NCBI GenBank assembly: GCA_013396915.1
Contig: VWZL01000877.1
Span: 439,323 to 503,322, forward strand
Origin: Stercorarius parasiticus
Taxonomy: Eukaryota; Chordata; Aves; Charadriiformes; Stercorariidae
Direction of reading: 5' to 3'
Length of the DNA stretch: 64,000 nt
The notes under the pieces are model-generated. The model was given only the letters and a program-made list of their open reading frames with translations, had not been told where the DNA came from and did not search any database. This document shows, in pieces, positions 24,501 to 38,800 of the stretch; positions within the stretch are counted from its first letter, which is position 1, and the number at the start of each line of letters is the position of its first letter. The position numbers were made by a program, and so were the translations under genes.

Positions 24501-26324
24501 TAGAAGGCCTCTGGTTTTCCATGGCATGCACTAGTGGTGTGCCTAGGTAGAGGCTGTTCTGCGTGGTGGCTGCTGGGTGCTCTTTCTGGAGGCATGGTTC
24601 TTGGAGCCCCTGTTCCAGGAGAAGGCAGGTCACTGGAGAGAAAGGGTTATAGATCTTGGTGAGACCTTTTCAAGGTGAGAAGCTATAGTGTGACTCTTTC
24701 TGTGTAGCTTTGGAGGGAGCCAAACTGGGTTTCAGTTGTCAGTTCCTTCCTTTCCAGCCTTCCTGCAGGATTGCAGCCGAAGGAAGGTCTGCAGGGAACA
24801 AAGGGCTGAAATAGTGGATTTTATTTTAACTGCTTTCTCTGGCAGTCAAGAAAAAGAAGTAACTTTCCAAAGGATGGTTTTGGCAGAACAGGCAGAATAT
24901 CTGGAGACAGAATTCTCAATTCATTGTAAAAAGGGCTGTTTGGTAATCTGCAAGAGACACCTGAGTCCTCCAGCAAAGCATGCAAGAACTAATCCCTGCT
25001 GGTAACTGGTCACTTCAGTTTTCTGCTTGTGATCTGAAAATAGGAACAGTTTTGTAGCCCCAAAGGGATTGTACCTTACTCTTACTGTCAAAGTGCGTGA
25101 GTGGTGAGAAAGTCTTTCCTGTTCTCTGAAACAACTTCAGTAAAACTATCAAACCGTGTATCCTGTAAATGGTGCTTTCTTGGAAGTGCTGCCAAAAAGA
25201 GGGAACCTTTGGTGTTACGAAGATGTCTGATTGCTGTTCAGTACCAACTGTAACTACTTAACTAACTTAAGGCCAGACACTGAAGATATCTTTTCTGTTT
25301 TTTAAATGCTGTGCTGAGCGGTGTTAGCTGAAACTTCACCGTTTCAGCTGTTGAGAGGTTCTGTTCCTTCCCCCCTGTGGGGGCTATTTTCCTGTGGAGT
25401 TGCAATGACTGCAAGACGTGATCTGTTTCAACGTTTAGTTTAGCAAGAATTGCCTTCCAATGAATGTAAAAACAGCTCTTGATAAGAAATACTATCTTTT
25501 TTTTTTTCTTTTCCCCAAGTCAAGAATGTGGATTCTTCCACTTATCTTTTCTTCATTTCTGATAGTAGCATCTTGGTAGGTGCACAAGTCTATGTGACCT
25601 TCCTATTGAGAACCTCAAGGTTACCATCACCTGCTGTTCCCTCATTTCACACTTGTGCAGCTGTACCTGGTGTATGAGACTTCAGACGTTGGTTTTGAGT
25701 GCTTTGGAACCTTTTCTTGCACCAGAAGAAACCTCTTGTCCCTCCTCTTGGAGCCTGCACTGTTGACTTCAGTAGTGGGTTGTTGCTTTTGTTTCAAGGC
25801 AGAAAGGAAGTATCAGAAGATTGGGGGTAGTTTTAAGTTGTGAAAAATTATAAGTAAATTGCGTCAACCAGAAGTGAAAAATAAATGCCCTTCTCAACAG
25901 CTTTCAGACTGTTTCAGAAAGTCCACGTATCAGTTTACTGTCACTTCGTGAAGTTAGGCTGTAACTGCCCAAAACTGCGTTTCATGCTTGAAGTGATGTA
26001 TAGATCTGTAGCTATGACAGTCATTTCAAATTTGCCTTCAGCTTTATTTGTGCTAGCATCAGGCATTTACAGTATTAAACCTACAAAAGCAGTAGTTAGT
26101 AGATTACTATAATATTGGTTTTGGAGTTCTAATTTTGCTAGCCGCTGCATAAAGCTACTGCCAGGAAAAGTCTGCCACCATATTAAAAATTCTGCCAAAT
26201 GGAACAAATATAGGGAAATTAATGTTTGTTCCAAGTGGAACAGGTTCTTACCATAACTTATATGGAAGTAAACAGGCATCATCTTAGTCTTATTTTCCAA
26301 TCAAGGCTATGAGCACTGGAGTGG

Positions 26325-26921
26325 TGTGCTGGTTTTGGCTGGGACAGAGTTAATTTTCTTCATAGTAGCTAGTATGTGGCTGTGTTTTGGATTTGTGATG
26401 GAAAGGGTGTTGATAATGCAGAGATGTTTTTGTTACCGCTGAGCAGCACTTACACAGAGCCAAGGCCTTTTCTGCTCCTCACACCACCCCACCAGCGAGC
26501 GGACTGGGTGTGCGCAAGAATTTGGGAGGGGACACAGCCAGGACAGCTGACCCCAACTGACCAAAGGGATATTCCATGCCAGATGACATCATGCTCAGTA
26601 TATAAAGCTGGGTAAAGAAGAAGGGAGGGAGGGACTTTCAGAGTTATGGCGTTTGTCTTCCCAAGTAAGCGTTACGTGTGATAGAGCCCTGCTTTCCTGG
26701 AGATGGCTGAACACCTGCCTGCTGATGGGAAGTAGTGAATGAATTCCTTGTTTTGTTTTGCTTGTGTGTGCAGCTTTTGCTCTGCCTGTTAAACTGCCTT
26801 TATCTCAACCCGTGAGTGTTTTCTCACATTTACTCTTTGGATTCTCTCCCCCATCCCACCAGGGGGGAGTGAGCAAGTGGCTGTGTGGTGCTTAGTTGCC
26901 AGCTGGGGTTATACCATGACA
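26325..26921 (+). mobile_element. Solo LTR of an avian endogenous retrovirus, with TSD
   Basis: The 597-bp element starts TGTGCTGGTTTTGGCTGGGA and ends TTATACCATGACA, with the TG...CA termini of a retroviral LTR. It is flanked by an exact 5-bp target duplication, AGTGG at 26320-26324 and 26922-26926. A TATA box (tatataaa, 26599-26606) lies 275 bases in. There is no internal retroviral sequence, so this is the product of LTR-LTR recombination. I recognise the sequence type as a widespread bird LTR. The 5-bp duplication fits class III (ERV-L-like) elements, which is an inference. It is in the same orientation as TAF4B. Confidence 0.92.
26599..26606 (+). promoter_or_regulatory. TATA box of the solo LTR
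   Basis: TATATAAA follows a tgacatcatgctcag stretch that resembles a CRE/AP-1-like element, a usual arrangement for an LTR U3 promoter. Whether it is active is not known. Confidence 0.6.
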
Positions 26922-29726
26922 AGTGGCCTTAGGTGACTTCTTGTGTAGATTCTCTCACCGAGAATAAGTCTAAAGTTATCTTACAGTGTTTTGATGAAGT
27001 ATGGATGTCCTTGTGTTGACTAATCCTGTCACTAGGAGGAAAGCTGATTTATATTTCAGGGTATAGTGCTGTTGGGGATCATTGCAGTTGTGGTAGAATG
27101 TGAAGGGGCTACTGGGACTTATTAATATTTGTGGTGGTTGTTTTTTGTTTACTTTTTTTTTAAGTTGTTCATATATTTGCCTATGAACTGTATTGTATTT
27201 GCATAAGCTTGCTAGCTGTCCGTCTCTTGAGTTAATTTCCTGTCAAGTGGAGTCTGCTGGAAACTCCCTATTCAAGTGACTTGAGAATGGGATACTCTTC
27301 AAGCAGCATCTCCATCTCTGGCAAATGCTAACTGAAACTTCAGAACAGTAGTGCAAAAAAACCCCAACCCTATAATCGAGTTGACTGGTAACGATGTTGT
27401 TTCTACTATGCAGTCTATGATTCAGAGAAGTAGAAATTGTGCTTCTGACAGTTTGCCTTAAAGAACAAATGTAATGAGTAGTGACAAAATATCCAAATAC
27501 ATGAAAACAAAAGACTTAATGCATTCCAAATCTCTCAAGGAATTAAATGATAAATTTATATGTGCCTTTTCAAAGAGCAGAGCTAGCAATGGCGTTCTTA
27601 GGCAAACTTAGAAAAGAAAAGCCTAAAACTTCTGGTAGCAACACTTCTGCTACCCTGAACGTAGACCTAGAGCAGAGAGAAATGCTATTGCTATCAAAAT
27701 GTGTGGTGTCATGAGATTTCTCTCTTCCCCTAGAATCTGCATAAGGATGTGATGCGAATAAGGGAAAAAATGCCTTTTTTTGACTTGGTGATAAATCATA
27801 TGCTGTGAATCACTGTCTAAATAAGATGGCATGAAAAGAAAAATAGAAATCAAATAGGTTTTCTATGATTCCGGCTATTCATTGATTAAATTAAAAGATC
27901 CATCTGTACCTAAATATAATTATAGTCAAGACTTCAGTGGAGGAGGAGAAAGCTGAGTTGTCAGATGGAGTAACAGTGTTTTTCTGCATATGCAACTGTC
28001 TTGTGCATCTGCTCCATCTAGTAAAGGCTGCTTGGGAAAGGAGAGTATCGCTCCAGATGCTAGTCTTTGCAGTCTCAGTTTGTGTGTGCTATGTATAAGT
28101 GGCAATATGTTGACGTTACAGAATTTTATACCAAGTTTTGTGTTGTCTTGCAATATCCTCTTATGCTTTTAGATGTGGAGGATGAAAAGCTGTTTCCAAG
28201 CATGTGGTTATGGCTTGGTCTTTTTTTTTTTTTAAACCCGACACACGGAGCTTGTGGCTTTCCCTGTTGTATTCATTTAAACTCAGACAGAAGCAGTGTG
28301 TTAAACTGTGTTCTACAGCAATATTTTTACAGCTTCCAGACTAAGCAGGTGGTAAAAAGATTATTCCATTGATGCAGTCTTGTTTTACACTAGGAAAGAT
28401 TGTAAGTGCATATTAGAAGATCTGGGATTCTTCAGGTATTGGATAACTTCGAAGAAAGTTTAATGCAGTCCTCAAAAAAAACTTTGAGGTACTCTTAGTT
28501 AGGTATCTGACATTCTCCTGTACCTTCCCCCTTTCTTTTATGCAAAGGGCCTTTCTTGAGTGAGGTGTTGGAAGACGGTGGTTTTAGTGGTGGACTCTAC
28601 TACAGCTGCTGTTGAAGGTATAGGAAGCGAGGCACCAGCAAAGGTAGGGTGCTCTGTAGCTCCCTTGAAGGATCTGAAGCCGTTGAGACCAGGGATCCAT
28701 CTGGCATTTTGTATTTGTGACCCTGATGAAACACCTGGATTTTCCAGAGTCTAGCCCTTAGGGGGCCGGGGAGGAGGAGGAGGTGGCATTGGTAGCTGAA
28801 TGGTTTCCAAATGCAGGGAAGATGGGACTGTGTTGTGGTATCTGCCTGATTCTATTTAGGTTGATTTTCATTTGAAAGCTTTAGTAAATATACTCATTGT
28901 TTGTTAACTGTTTAATTGTTTGTCGTTGCTGCTGATGGGGTAGGAGAAAGGTGGTAGGAGATGAATCCTGCTGGGCTGACACGGCTGTAGGTTTGAAAGG
29001 AAAACAAAAAAGCAAGGAAACAAGGCAGAAGTCTTTTTTCTTTTTTTTTTTCTTTACCCTGTCCATTGGAATATCCTTATTTGGCTGTAAGTTGCTTTCA
29101 CTAAAACCATGCATTTTAATGCTTTTGGACAGACCCTTGAGGGAGGGACAGCCTCAAATGTCTGAATGGTCTTGGCTTTCATTGGGACTGCTGAGTGGGC
29201 TCAGCAGAGACCACTGCCCTCTGACCCAGGGGGATCGTCTTCATATAGGCAGGTGAACTGGTATTAATCAGGCTTCAGTTCCCATTGCATATTTTCTTTA
29301 AGTCGTATATTACTTCACCTGTAAGTATGTGCCTAAATGTTCAGAAAATGAAAATGTACAGAGGCAGCCAAGTCTGATAGTGGTGATGAATTTTGTGGGT
29401 TGAAGAACTGCTTAAAGAAGTTACTGTTAAAGTAATCTCAGAGTGTGTGTGGTGTGCATCTTTTTAGTGTCCAAAATAGCTTTCTGACTGGAATGATGAA
29501 CTGCTTTGCCATTTTGCATCTTGTATGCACGTGGTGTTTCGATGTGGCTGTGCAGAGTAAAGCTGATGTACGCTTAGCTCTTACATTTCTTGGCAGCTGC
29601 TTCTTGGAGTAAGAAACTAAATATTACACTATCTTATCAATGTGTTCTAGTTATTTCTTCCACAGAAGCATAGAAAAGCCATAATATTGCTAAATTCCTA
29701 ACAGTCTGGATGTTTTTCTCGAACAG

Positions 29727-29875
29727 GAACTGTTCTTATCAGAAGCAGTAATGGCCAACTAATGCTAGTATCTCAACAAGCAATAGCTCGAGCACCGAGT
29801 GAGCCACAAAATAACACAAGCGTGAGATCATCCGTACTGACCAGCACACCTGCAATCACAATACGTGCTGTACAG
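29727..29875 (+). CDS. TAF4B: TAF4B first visible exon (provisionally exon 2)
   Basis: The acceptor is ctcgaacag/GA and the donor is CAG/gtaact. The first two bases (GA) finish a codon begun in the unseen exon 1, probably glycine by family comparison. Forty-nine codons follow: TVLIRSSNGQLMLVSQQ, then IARAPSEPQNN and a Ser/Thr-rich end ITIRAVQ. It matches the GTVLIKSNSGPLMLVS block of mammalian TAF4B. Confidence 0.93.
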
Positions 29876-32800
29876 GTAACTTCTCTCATAGCTTTAATTT
29901 GATGCAGCTGTATGTCACATAGTTATAACAGGGTTTGCAAATAAGTTGTGGAGGGTTAAATAAGCATTTGAACGCTGTCTGAATAGCATGATGGTGTTTG
30001 GGTTTGCACGTAAGCATCACTGTGCTTTGCTTTCTCAGCTTGAAAAAGCTGTTGGTCATTACATATCGTATAGTTCAAATTAAGAAATTCCTCTCTGATG
30101 ATGATGTAAAGGATTTTAAGAAAAAACAAAACAAAAAAAAACCCAAACCCCCTACCTAAATGGTGACTGCTAGTAACTGCCACCTTGTGATGGTGGGATT
30201 CTTCTCTGAAGCTGAGGACCTTTCCTGTGTCGCTGGGATGTTCCTTCTTCCATGAGCTCTGCTGACCTTTTACTTCAATTGCTTGTAATGTCTGCATGCA
30301 AGAGTAAGAGCAGGTACAAAAAAGGTAGCAATCTGCATAGGTCTTGTCAACATGCTCATCCTCGAACCATTTTGTTCTGATAGGGGTTGTGTCTAAATGT
30401 CTCTGAATCTGTTCTTGAGTATTAAACTTTGTTGAACAGTGTTTAAACTGTATGTGCTATGTGAATGATGCCTCTATTGTTACTGTAAGAGTTGATGTCT
30501 TGGTTTATATTGAATAAGAGCAGGTTCTAACTTCAGTGTCTGTTTTGTCATTGACTTGTCTGGCAGCTGTTCTCTGCATGTGTTTAAATATTTATTTTTT
30601 TTTTAAGAACTCTGGCACCCAGTTACTAAAGAAAGTAGCAGCCACTTCTGTGAAACCATTATCTCAAACAACGAATGCTGTGGCTTCTACTGTTCAGCCA
30701 CCTGCTGTAATACAGGTAGGTGGCAAGCTTAGAGTGAGGTGGAATAAGAATAAGTGACAGAGAGAACTGAAGAAAATATGGATGCTTTCTTGTTATTTCT
30801 AACTCTAATCTGGTTTTCACTTAGCTAGTAACTTTTGTCCTCATGATAAATTCTTTCCTGAATGTCTTTTTTTAAGTGCACGATTTAATTATGCTTCTGC
30901 CAGTGTGTGTCAGATCATCTTCTCTCACTGCAGTAGAAAGAGCATGAACAATGGATAATATAAATAGTTCAGAGAGCCATTTCCAGTGCTTTTGTACCCT
31001 ATGACACAGCTTCTTCAAGCTCTAGCTGAAGCTTTTCTGGGAGATGGAGACATCCTAATGCTTTCTCCTGTTTGGGTTCCCGGATTCCTTAGGGGGGGAA
31101 AAAAAAAAGTATACCTGTGATGATGTTGAGGGGAAAATGAGCTGTCTGCACCAGTGAAGCTGTTTGTCATGTCTACGTTTTTTTTCCCTCATTAAAAGCT
31201 GGAGGAAGGTCATACTTGAAGACCTCTGTTCTCTAATTGAATTTGGCGGATAGGTTCCACAGATATGACTGCAAATATACAGTGGTTGGAAATGCCTTGT
31301 TATTTTTAGGTAGTGTTTTTTGTCTTATTTCCTAGGTCTCATTTCTCTCTTTTCCAGAGAAAAATGTTGTAGGACTCTTCTGAAGAGAGGCTTTTGCTAC
31401 CGGTAGAGTATGAGACTTCTCCTAGATACAGTTTTTCCTGTGTCTTGGGAACCAGAGTTCTGGATAAGTGTGCGTGATGAAAAGAAAACTGCTTCTTTCT
31501 GCTGCTAGAATATTCTGTTCTCCTCATAACCTGGAGGAGAAATCGGGAAGAAGTCTGGCTTGTACATATCTCTTCTTTTGTGAACAAGAGCTTGAAGGAG
31601 ACTGAGCTGTTGTGGTTGACCAAGCACTCAGTAAATGAGCAGGATCGGTCATTAAAAAAACCCGCACTGGATGTATGTTCTTGACCTTGAGGGTGTTTGA
31701 AAGATTGGAGGATATGTTCGCTGACAGCGGTAACTTAACAGTCTGACTTAAAAATTTGTCCTCCTGCTGTTCTTCTGTATCAGCAACTGAAAGCTACTCA
31801 CAGCTCTGTCTGTGATCTTTTCTCTCTTCCTTCTTACTGCAGATGGATAATGTTGGGGCTAAAGGGGAAAGCCCAGAGGCCTTTCTTAATACACCTTCTA
31901 TTTTGCTTAGAGTGGAAACAACATATGCTTGGTGTCTAAGAAAAACAGTAATGAGTATTCCTTACCCACTTTTACTTTGGAATACTAGCTTGCAAACCAC
32001 ATGCTTGTGATCTCTGCATAGAGATCTTTAGAATATAAAAGCACTAGTCATCTAGTATACTATCCTTGCACTGGGGAGAAGAGGCAAAGGTAAAGATTTC
32101 TTCCATCTGATGGATGAAGCTGCCTGCATCCTCACACTCTCATGTGGATAAACATTGAGATTCATCATGCTATTAACTTCTTTTTTTAACTTACATCTGC
32201 CTTTGACTTGGTTCTTTTGTACTTTCTTAGTTCGGGTTTGATGTAGTCAGTTTAACTTGTGTTCTTCCAAGATATTTAAAGAGGTAGACATGGAGTATTT
32301 TTTGTAAGCCATATTTTTTTAGTTGTATAATCTTAAACACTTCTAATGTTGGATTTAAACAGTAGGAAAGATGACTCTCAGAAAAATTGTGTAATACAAT
32401 AAAGAGTAAATAGGTGTAATATGGATACATCCTGCCATCACAGGTCCACTTCATTCTTCACCCTGGGGTGGACAAGAGAAGTGCTGACAAGGGAGTCCGT
32501 GTGTAAGGTTGCAGGAACTGTCTGGGAAAAGAACGGAAGAGCCCCTGGGTCTGACTGCCTTGGCAGCCATTTCCTTGATTAGTCATAGAAGAACTTGCAA
32601 TTGTTAGTCTTGACAGTTTTTTTTGAGGTCACAGAAGAGGAGTGTTGGTGTGGAAGTACGATGTCATCACAAAAAGTGGGAGACAGCGGAGAGGAAATAA
32701 TCCTTGGCTTGGTTGTATATCTTCTATCCTGCGCAAACTTGGAACATGACTATCTACAAAACTCCAGGATTATTCTCCTCATCTACAAAAATATTTCCAT

Positions 32801-35800
32801 TTGTTGTCATTCCTGAATCTTCAAGCTCTGAGGTTTGACAAAATACCTGCACATTTTTATTTTTTACCTTCTGCCCAGACGGGGTAACGAAGCTGCAAAG
32901 TATCTAATTAGCATCATGCTGGGGCACTTTCATTTAGATGCAGAGCACTACTTCTCTTGAAATGACTGCAAAATATGCAGGATTAGTGCCATTTTTTGTG
33001 GCGACTGTTTCTCAGTTGCTCGAAGTGAGAATGAGAATTGTCAGTAGTGAAAAAGGTTGAGGGCAGACGACAGAAGTTAATTCCCATATATTCATCTTCC
33101 TGGGAAAAGGGTCCAGCAGACCTCCTGTTGTTCCCTCCCTCAGCTGCTAAAATGCCGTTCTGGTCTTGATGTGTAAACACACTGGAATTTGCTCCTGTGA
33201 ACCTTGTGTTTTCGGCTTTTAAAAGCCCAGGGCATTGCAACTTGACAGATCTGTACTCTGTCCCCTTCCGTCTTCCTCCCGTCCATCTGTTTGTGGGATT
33301 CTCGTGCCCAGTTTGCCTCCCTGTGGTCTTAGAGCTGTTGAGCCTTATCCTTGGAAGAGGCAGTGGTGGTGGCAAAGATCCTGCAGAGAGCTATTAAAGT
33401 GTTACCATCAGTGGGAGCCTAAGCTGGAAAGCTTTCTGGTAGCTGCCTGCTTCTTTCATGTCAAGCTGGCAGCAGCTTTGGGGAGAGGGGGAGCAGCCAG
33501 GAAAAAAATAATTTATAAATAAACAACAGAAGTGCGAGTGTTTTGCTTTAGTTTTAAAAGTTTACTCGCTAATTTTCCCTATCCTGAAAGACTTAAAAGC
33601 CCTTTGATATTCTCCATTACGTCTGTCCAACTCTGATTAGTTTTTATTTTATCCATGGTAGGGTAAGTTGGGCTCTTGTACTACTGTGTTATCATTAGTG
33701 CAATTAGCAAGTATTAATTTGTGATTGCTGGAATAAACAGTGGTGTTTAAGTGTTTTAAGAGTCATTGAAAGCACTTGTGTTGCACAGATCTGAACCCAG
33801 AATTTGATCTACAAAACCAGACCTTCCCTTTCTCTTGAGAGGTTTGGAGGAAAAATGAAACCTAACTTGAGGTTTCAAATGCTAACCTGAAGCTTTTGCT
33901 TATTTCTGTATCCTGCAGGTTCAATCTGGCTTTTTAGTTTTCAAGTTGAGAAATCGATAGTAGTGGGTTTTGTAGAGGCAAAGTCTTTTAGTCATATTGT
34001 ATTCTGTTGTATCAGAACAACTGTGTTCTGTTTTTTGAATGTAGGGTGGTTTTTTTGTTTGTTTTTCTTCTAAAGCTGAAGTAGAAATACTTCAGTTGAG
34101 TAGATTTTCCTCTGGAAACTACTATTTATCCTGGTTTGCAAAGGAGAGGTAATTGTGTTCTTACTTTTTCTAAACTTTCATTACTCTCCTGTTGCTGGAG
34201 CTTCTGAATCTGGTGGTAAATTCTAAAGAGATTTTCAAAAGAGGTCTTAAAATAACTGAATCTTGTGAGGATTTATGTCTGAGCAGAGGATAGAGAGATT
34301 CAAATTGCTGCCCACAAGGAAAAAGCAGGAAGAACTTGTTAGGTGCGTTTGCTCAGCTGGCTGCTTCTGCTGGCACATGCATCCTTCCAAAGTGGACATG
34401 ACATTTTTTGCCTAGTGCGTGTGTGATACAAAGAGTGAGGGAATATTGCAATCAGGAGAGGAGCTGCAGGGGAAGAAGGGAAGATAAATAATCACTTAAG
34501 GTCATATTTATCTTCAGAGTACTATCACCTGGCTTAGCATTGTCCAAAATTCATTAGTCTTAGACTGTAGGAGCCTGGCAAGGTTAATCTATTGGTTTCT
34601 TCAAGACAGTTTTACCTTTCTCTCTTCACTTGAAGTTTCAAGCAGTGCTTCAGTCTGGGTGAGCCTTTGTCATTTCTTCCCCCTGCCCTTGATTAAAAAC
34701 CAGAATTATGGCTGCGGGTGTTCTGTCACTTCCTGTATTAAATAAAGCCTCTCAAAGCAAAGGAATCCAAACTTTAAAAACAAAATAAAGATTGTTTATG
34801 TTTTAAATAGTACTGTGAAGGGAGGGTGCTACCTTATACGCTAGCAGAATACAGTATGTTTGTCACGTTAGTCTTTGGTTAAAAAGTGTTAATTTTTCTT
34901 TTCAGCCAGCAGCTGCAACAGCTAGTGTTACTACAGTTACTGCTGTAAAGCCTTCGAGTACTGGAACACCTGTAAAACTTCCAGTTACAGGACCACCTGC
35001 ACAAGCTATCTCCCAAAAGGCAGTCTCTGTGAAAGCAGAGGGCACAACAGTAGCACAGACCAGTGCTTCTACAGTAAGGAAAAAAAAAAATTTTAATTAA
35101 AAATTAACATTCTCTATATTCATCAGAGGTTGGAGAGCCAATGCAACATCTAACAGTCCTCTCTTTATTTCCACGCTAGGAGATGCTAGAGAATGTGAAG
35201 AAATGCAAGAATTTTCTTGCTACACTAATAAAACTGGCATCTAGCGGACCTCAAGCCCCTGAGATGGGGCAGAATGTGAAGAATCTGGTGCAAAATCTAT
35301 TGGTGAGACTTTTTTAAGCGAAGTCTGCATCATTTTTGACATTGACATAATCATAGTTTTGTTCCTTGTCTCTTTTTTTTTTTAAACAGCTGAAAAGTTT
35401 GATTTGTGGCAGAGTACGTCTGATGCCTTTTTGAGTCTTACATTATAACTCTTATTTTAGCTGGATCCCATGTTGTATTTTCCCCCCCAACATTCCTGTT
35501 TCATTTTATGCACACAGGTAACTGACAGGAGGAGGAGTTGATAATGATAACACAGCTTCTGGGTCTGAGCTGCTTTTTTTTCATGTTAATGTAGTTTTGA
35601 GCCCTCAATGGCAAGGGTATTACTGTGGAGGTTGTAGTGCAGCACTAAGTCCATGCTACTGCTTTACTCCAAGGCAGAACTGACTTACAGGTTGACAGTG
35701 AACCTCCAGTGGAACAAGCATGACGTTATCTATGTCTTTAGACAATGGCATGGAGAAAATAACGTTGTGGCTGCCAACCTCTCTCTCTCCTCGCAGGTGT

Positions 35801-38800
35801 CTTCCGTATGCTGTTTTGTGCTGTACCCCAGCACAGCTGGGTTTTCTTGGTAACGATTTCTCCTGCCACTTCTTGTCTTGGCATTTGACCGCTGCCGCTG
35901 TTTTGTTGTTCCACCGTAGCAGAAGGCTGTGGGCTGATGGAGGGGGATGACTTTGCTGTTGGTACCAAAGGACTTCTCAGTCTAGAAAAGCATGGTGTAG
36001 ACAGAGGTCTAATTTAAGAAAGCAGATTGTTTGAGGATGTAGCCTTGCAAAAATTTGATTCCTCTGTCTCTGTGTCCCTGCTGGACTATATACCTTGCTT
36101 CTGTAGGAAAACGCTAGAATTGTTCCTTGTTGTGCTTACAGTACTCTTATTATTTTTTTTGAAGAACAGTCGTTGCCCGACATTAATACATCGTTAACTG
36201 TGCACTTGTTTGCTTTTTGTAGTATTTTAAAAATGCTGTTCTTCTGCCATTCAGTATGTGTATATGATTTAAATGTGAAATAAATTGTTTCATATGTGTG
36301 AGGGAAATGAGTAAGCGATAGCTGTGAAGTAAAATGGTCCTTAAGGCAGCATCTCATGAAGTGGGTGTCAAGCGCAGTGTATGTACTGAGATGTAGTATA
36401 GCAAATCCCTGCATCTGTATCAGTGAGACCTCGGTGACCTGTATCCACAGCTCAGTGAGACCTAACAGGCAGCAGATCGAATGACTAAATAGGAGAGCTG
36501 CTGTAAGTTATGTTTGTTTGTGGATATGTAGGCCTTAAAACCCCTGCTCTGGTCATGTAGCTCCTTGGAATGGTTGTTCTGAAGGAGAATATGGGTGAGA
36601 GGAGTAATTTCTCTGTGGAGACAGATTGGTGCCGGTGGTCCCTTTTTCCTTCTGTGTGTGTACCTTCTTAGAGGAGGTAATGTTCTTAGTGACTTTGTGG
36701 CAGGGTCTCACTTGGGAGGGTGAGAAAGGGCAGCAGTGTCTGGGGCTACCCACCGCCTTAGCCCTGTTGTGGTGGTACTGAAGTAGTGAGTGAGGGGGGG
36801 GTCTCAGAAGTCTGCTGCAGCTTCCTAACCCTCCCGAGCCCTTGAGTCAGGTGTTTGCGTTGGGACAGGGCATTGAGAAAGGAGACTGTACTCTGCAAGC
36901 CAGAGGACTGTTACCAAAGTGGTATGCAGAAGTGATGCTCAGTTTCTCCCACTTTTGAAAGGCGGTGTTAAGTGTTCTGCTTTATTATGCTGTGTATGCA
37001 TTAGACTAGAATTGTCTTACAAAAACTACTAAGTTGTCTTTTGTTTCCAGTCTCTTTAAATTGATCTTTATGCAGATAAACAACCTTTACAGAATAAAAG
37101 TACTTGGGATGGATTTTAAATATTTCTGCATAACAATGAGGTACTCATTGCTACTCGGTGCTACTTATAAACTTGTTTCTATCAGGTCACTTCAGTGAGA
37201 TGTTTGAACAAGTATCCTTAAGTGTGTTACCTGCCTGGAGTTTAAGAAAGCAATTTAATTTTATGATACTGTATCTAAATTACAAGATCATTCTATCCTA
37301 AAACCTGTTGTTTGAAACTGTAAGAGGAAGAAAAATTTGAGTATTGATACTGAGCAATCCCATGATAATGTAAATTTCCATGAATTTTTGATACACCTGG
37401 AAAAAAAAACCCCATAGATCTACAGTTATAATTTACCATTGTAATTATACTTTCCTCTTAGGAAGCAAAAATTGAACCAGAAGAATTTACAAAAAAGCTA
37501 TACATAGAGCTCAAGTCGTCTCCACAACCGTATTTAGTTCCTTTTCTCAAGGTAAGTGTCTGACTGTGGATATGTGGTATTCAATGAGGGGAGGGAGGAG
37601 GACCAGAAAAGAAAAGGAAAAAGGCAGAGCATTCAAATGGATATTTGCTCAGGTCAGTTGAGAAAATGGTGCTTAACCTAGCCCTGTTTGACTGTTGCTC
37701 TCAGAAAGACAATTTTTGGGGGGAGGGAGGGTTTCAGAGGAGTAATTTATGCCGTGTTCTTAAATTGGAGAGTAATTACCCTCTAGTCGTTAGTGGAGAC
37801 TGATGCTTTGGAAACTGGTGCATCTACAGTAGAGCAGCTATACAAAGATGACCTCTTATTTTTTCATCAAAACTATAGGTGTTCTGAGTTCTAATACAGA
37901 AGACTGACAACAGTGGCTGTGCACAGCTCATGCAGTATTTAAGCTTACAGAATCGACATCGAGCTAGTATTCATCTGTCTGCTGGTTTGTGTTTAACTGG
38001 AGGCAGAAAAATCCCCCACCCCTTTATGCAGAAAGGGTCTGACAGGACTACCGCAGCTTAGGAAAAGTAACCCAGGACAACTCTACCTCCATTCAAGCAA
38101 ATAATCACAAATTAAAAAATGCTCTCTTAACACTTCTCATCATATGATGGAATAATATGAACAAAATAAAAATGAACATCTTTGTTGTACAGCAGGCATT
38201 AAATCCCAGTGAAAACATGGAAAACTTGGTTACATTGACTTAATTGCAATGTACACAGTATATTCTTAGGCTTGCTAGATCTGTACTTTTCCGGGGCATT
38301 CGTTAAAGGCACGGTGGAGAATCAAGGAAGCATAGTTTAGTGGTAAAGCTGGGACAGAGGTTTTCTGGAGTTTGTCTTCTTCCTTAGTATTTGACAGCAC
38401 ATGTAACAATGCGTGAAATAATGTTGATATTACTTTAGATGGCTGGTGTTAATCTGTTTAAGTGTGGGGTGAATGTTTTTGTTACAGTGGCTTAAATGCT
38501 TTGCTATCAAGTTTGCCATGAGTCTAGAAGAGCACAGTCATCTCTGCAGGGCTTGATATAAAATTTTCATATTGGTAACTTACTTATTCTCTGTTTAATT
38601 CCCTGGAGGCTTCTTAAATGCCCTTGCAAGAACTAGAAAAACAGCTCAGAGTATTGGCTTTCCTGCATACAGTGCAGCTCTGGCTGCAGAAGGACTGGGC
38701 TGTGAGTTGAGGGTCAGTGTGACTGGCAGAGGTTTCCTATGAGCTGTATGGATTCTCAGCAGAGCTTTACTAACTGCTAGGGCAAATTTGACCTCAGAAG

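Larger units (their letters stand above)
14521..29726. other. TAF4B intron 1, visible part
   Basis: About 15 kb without a recognisable exon. Contents are two hairpins (15632-15655 and 18304-18362), an ambiguous base at 15286, a pyrimidine tract near 15040-15085, a CR1 copy (21148-21585) and a solo LTR (26325-26921). The rest looks like unique intronic sequence; scattered open frames of 60-115 codons match nothing I know. The intron closes with the acceptor ctcgaacag before 29727. Confidence 0.65.
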
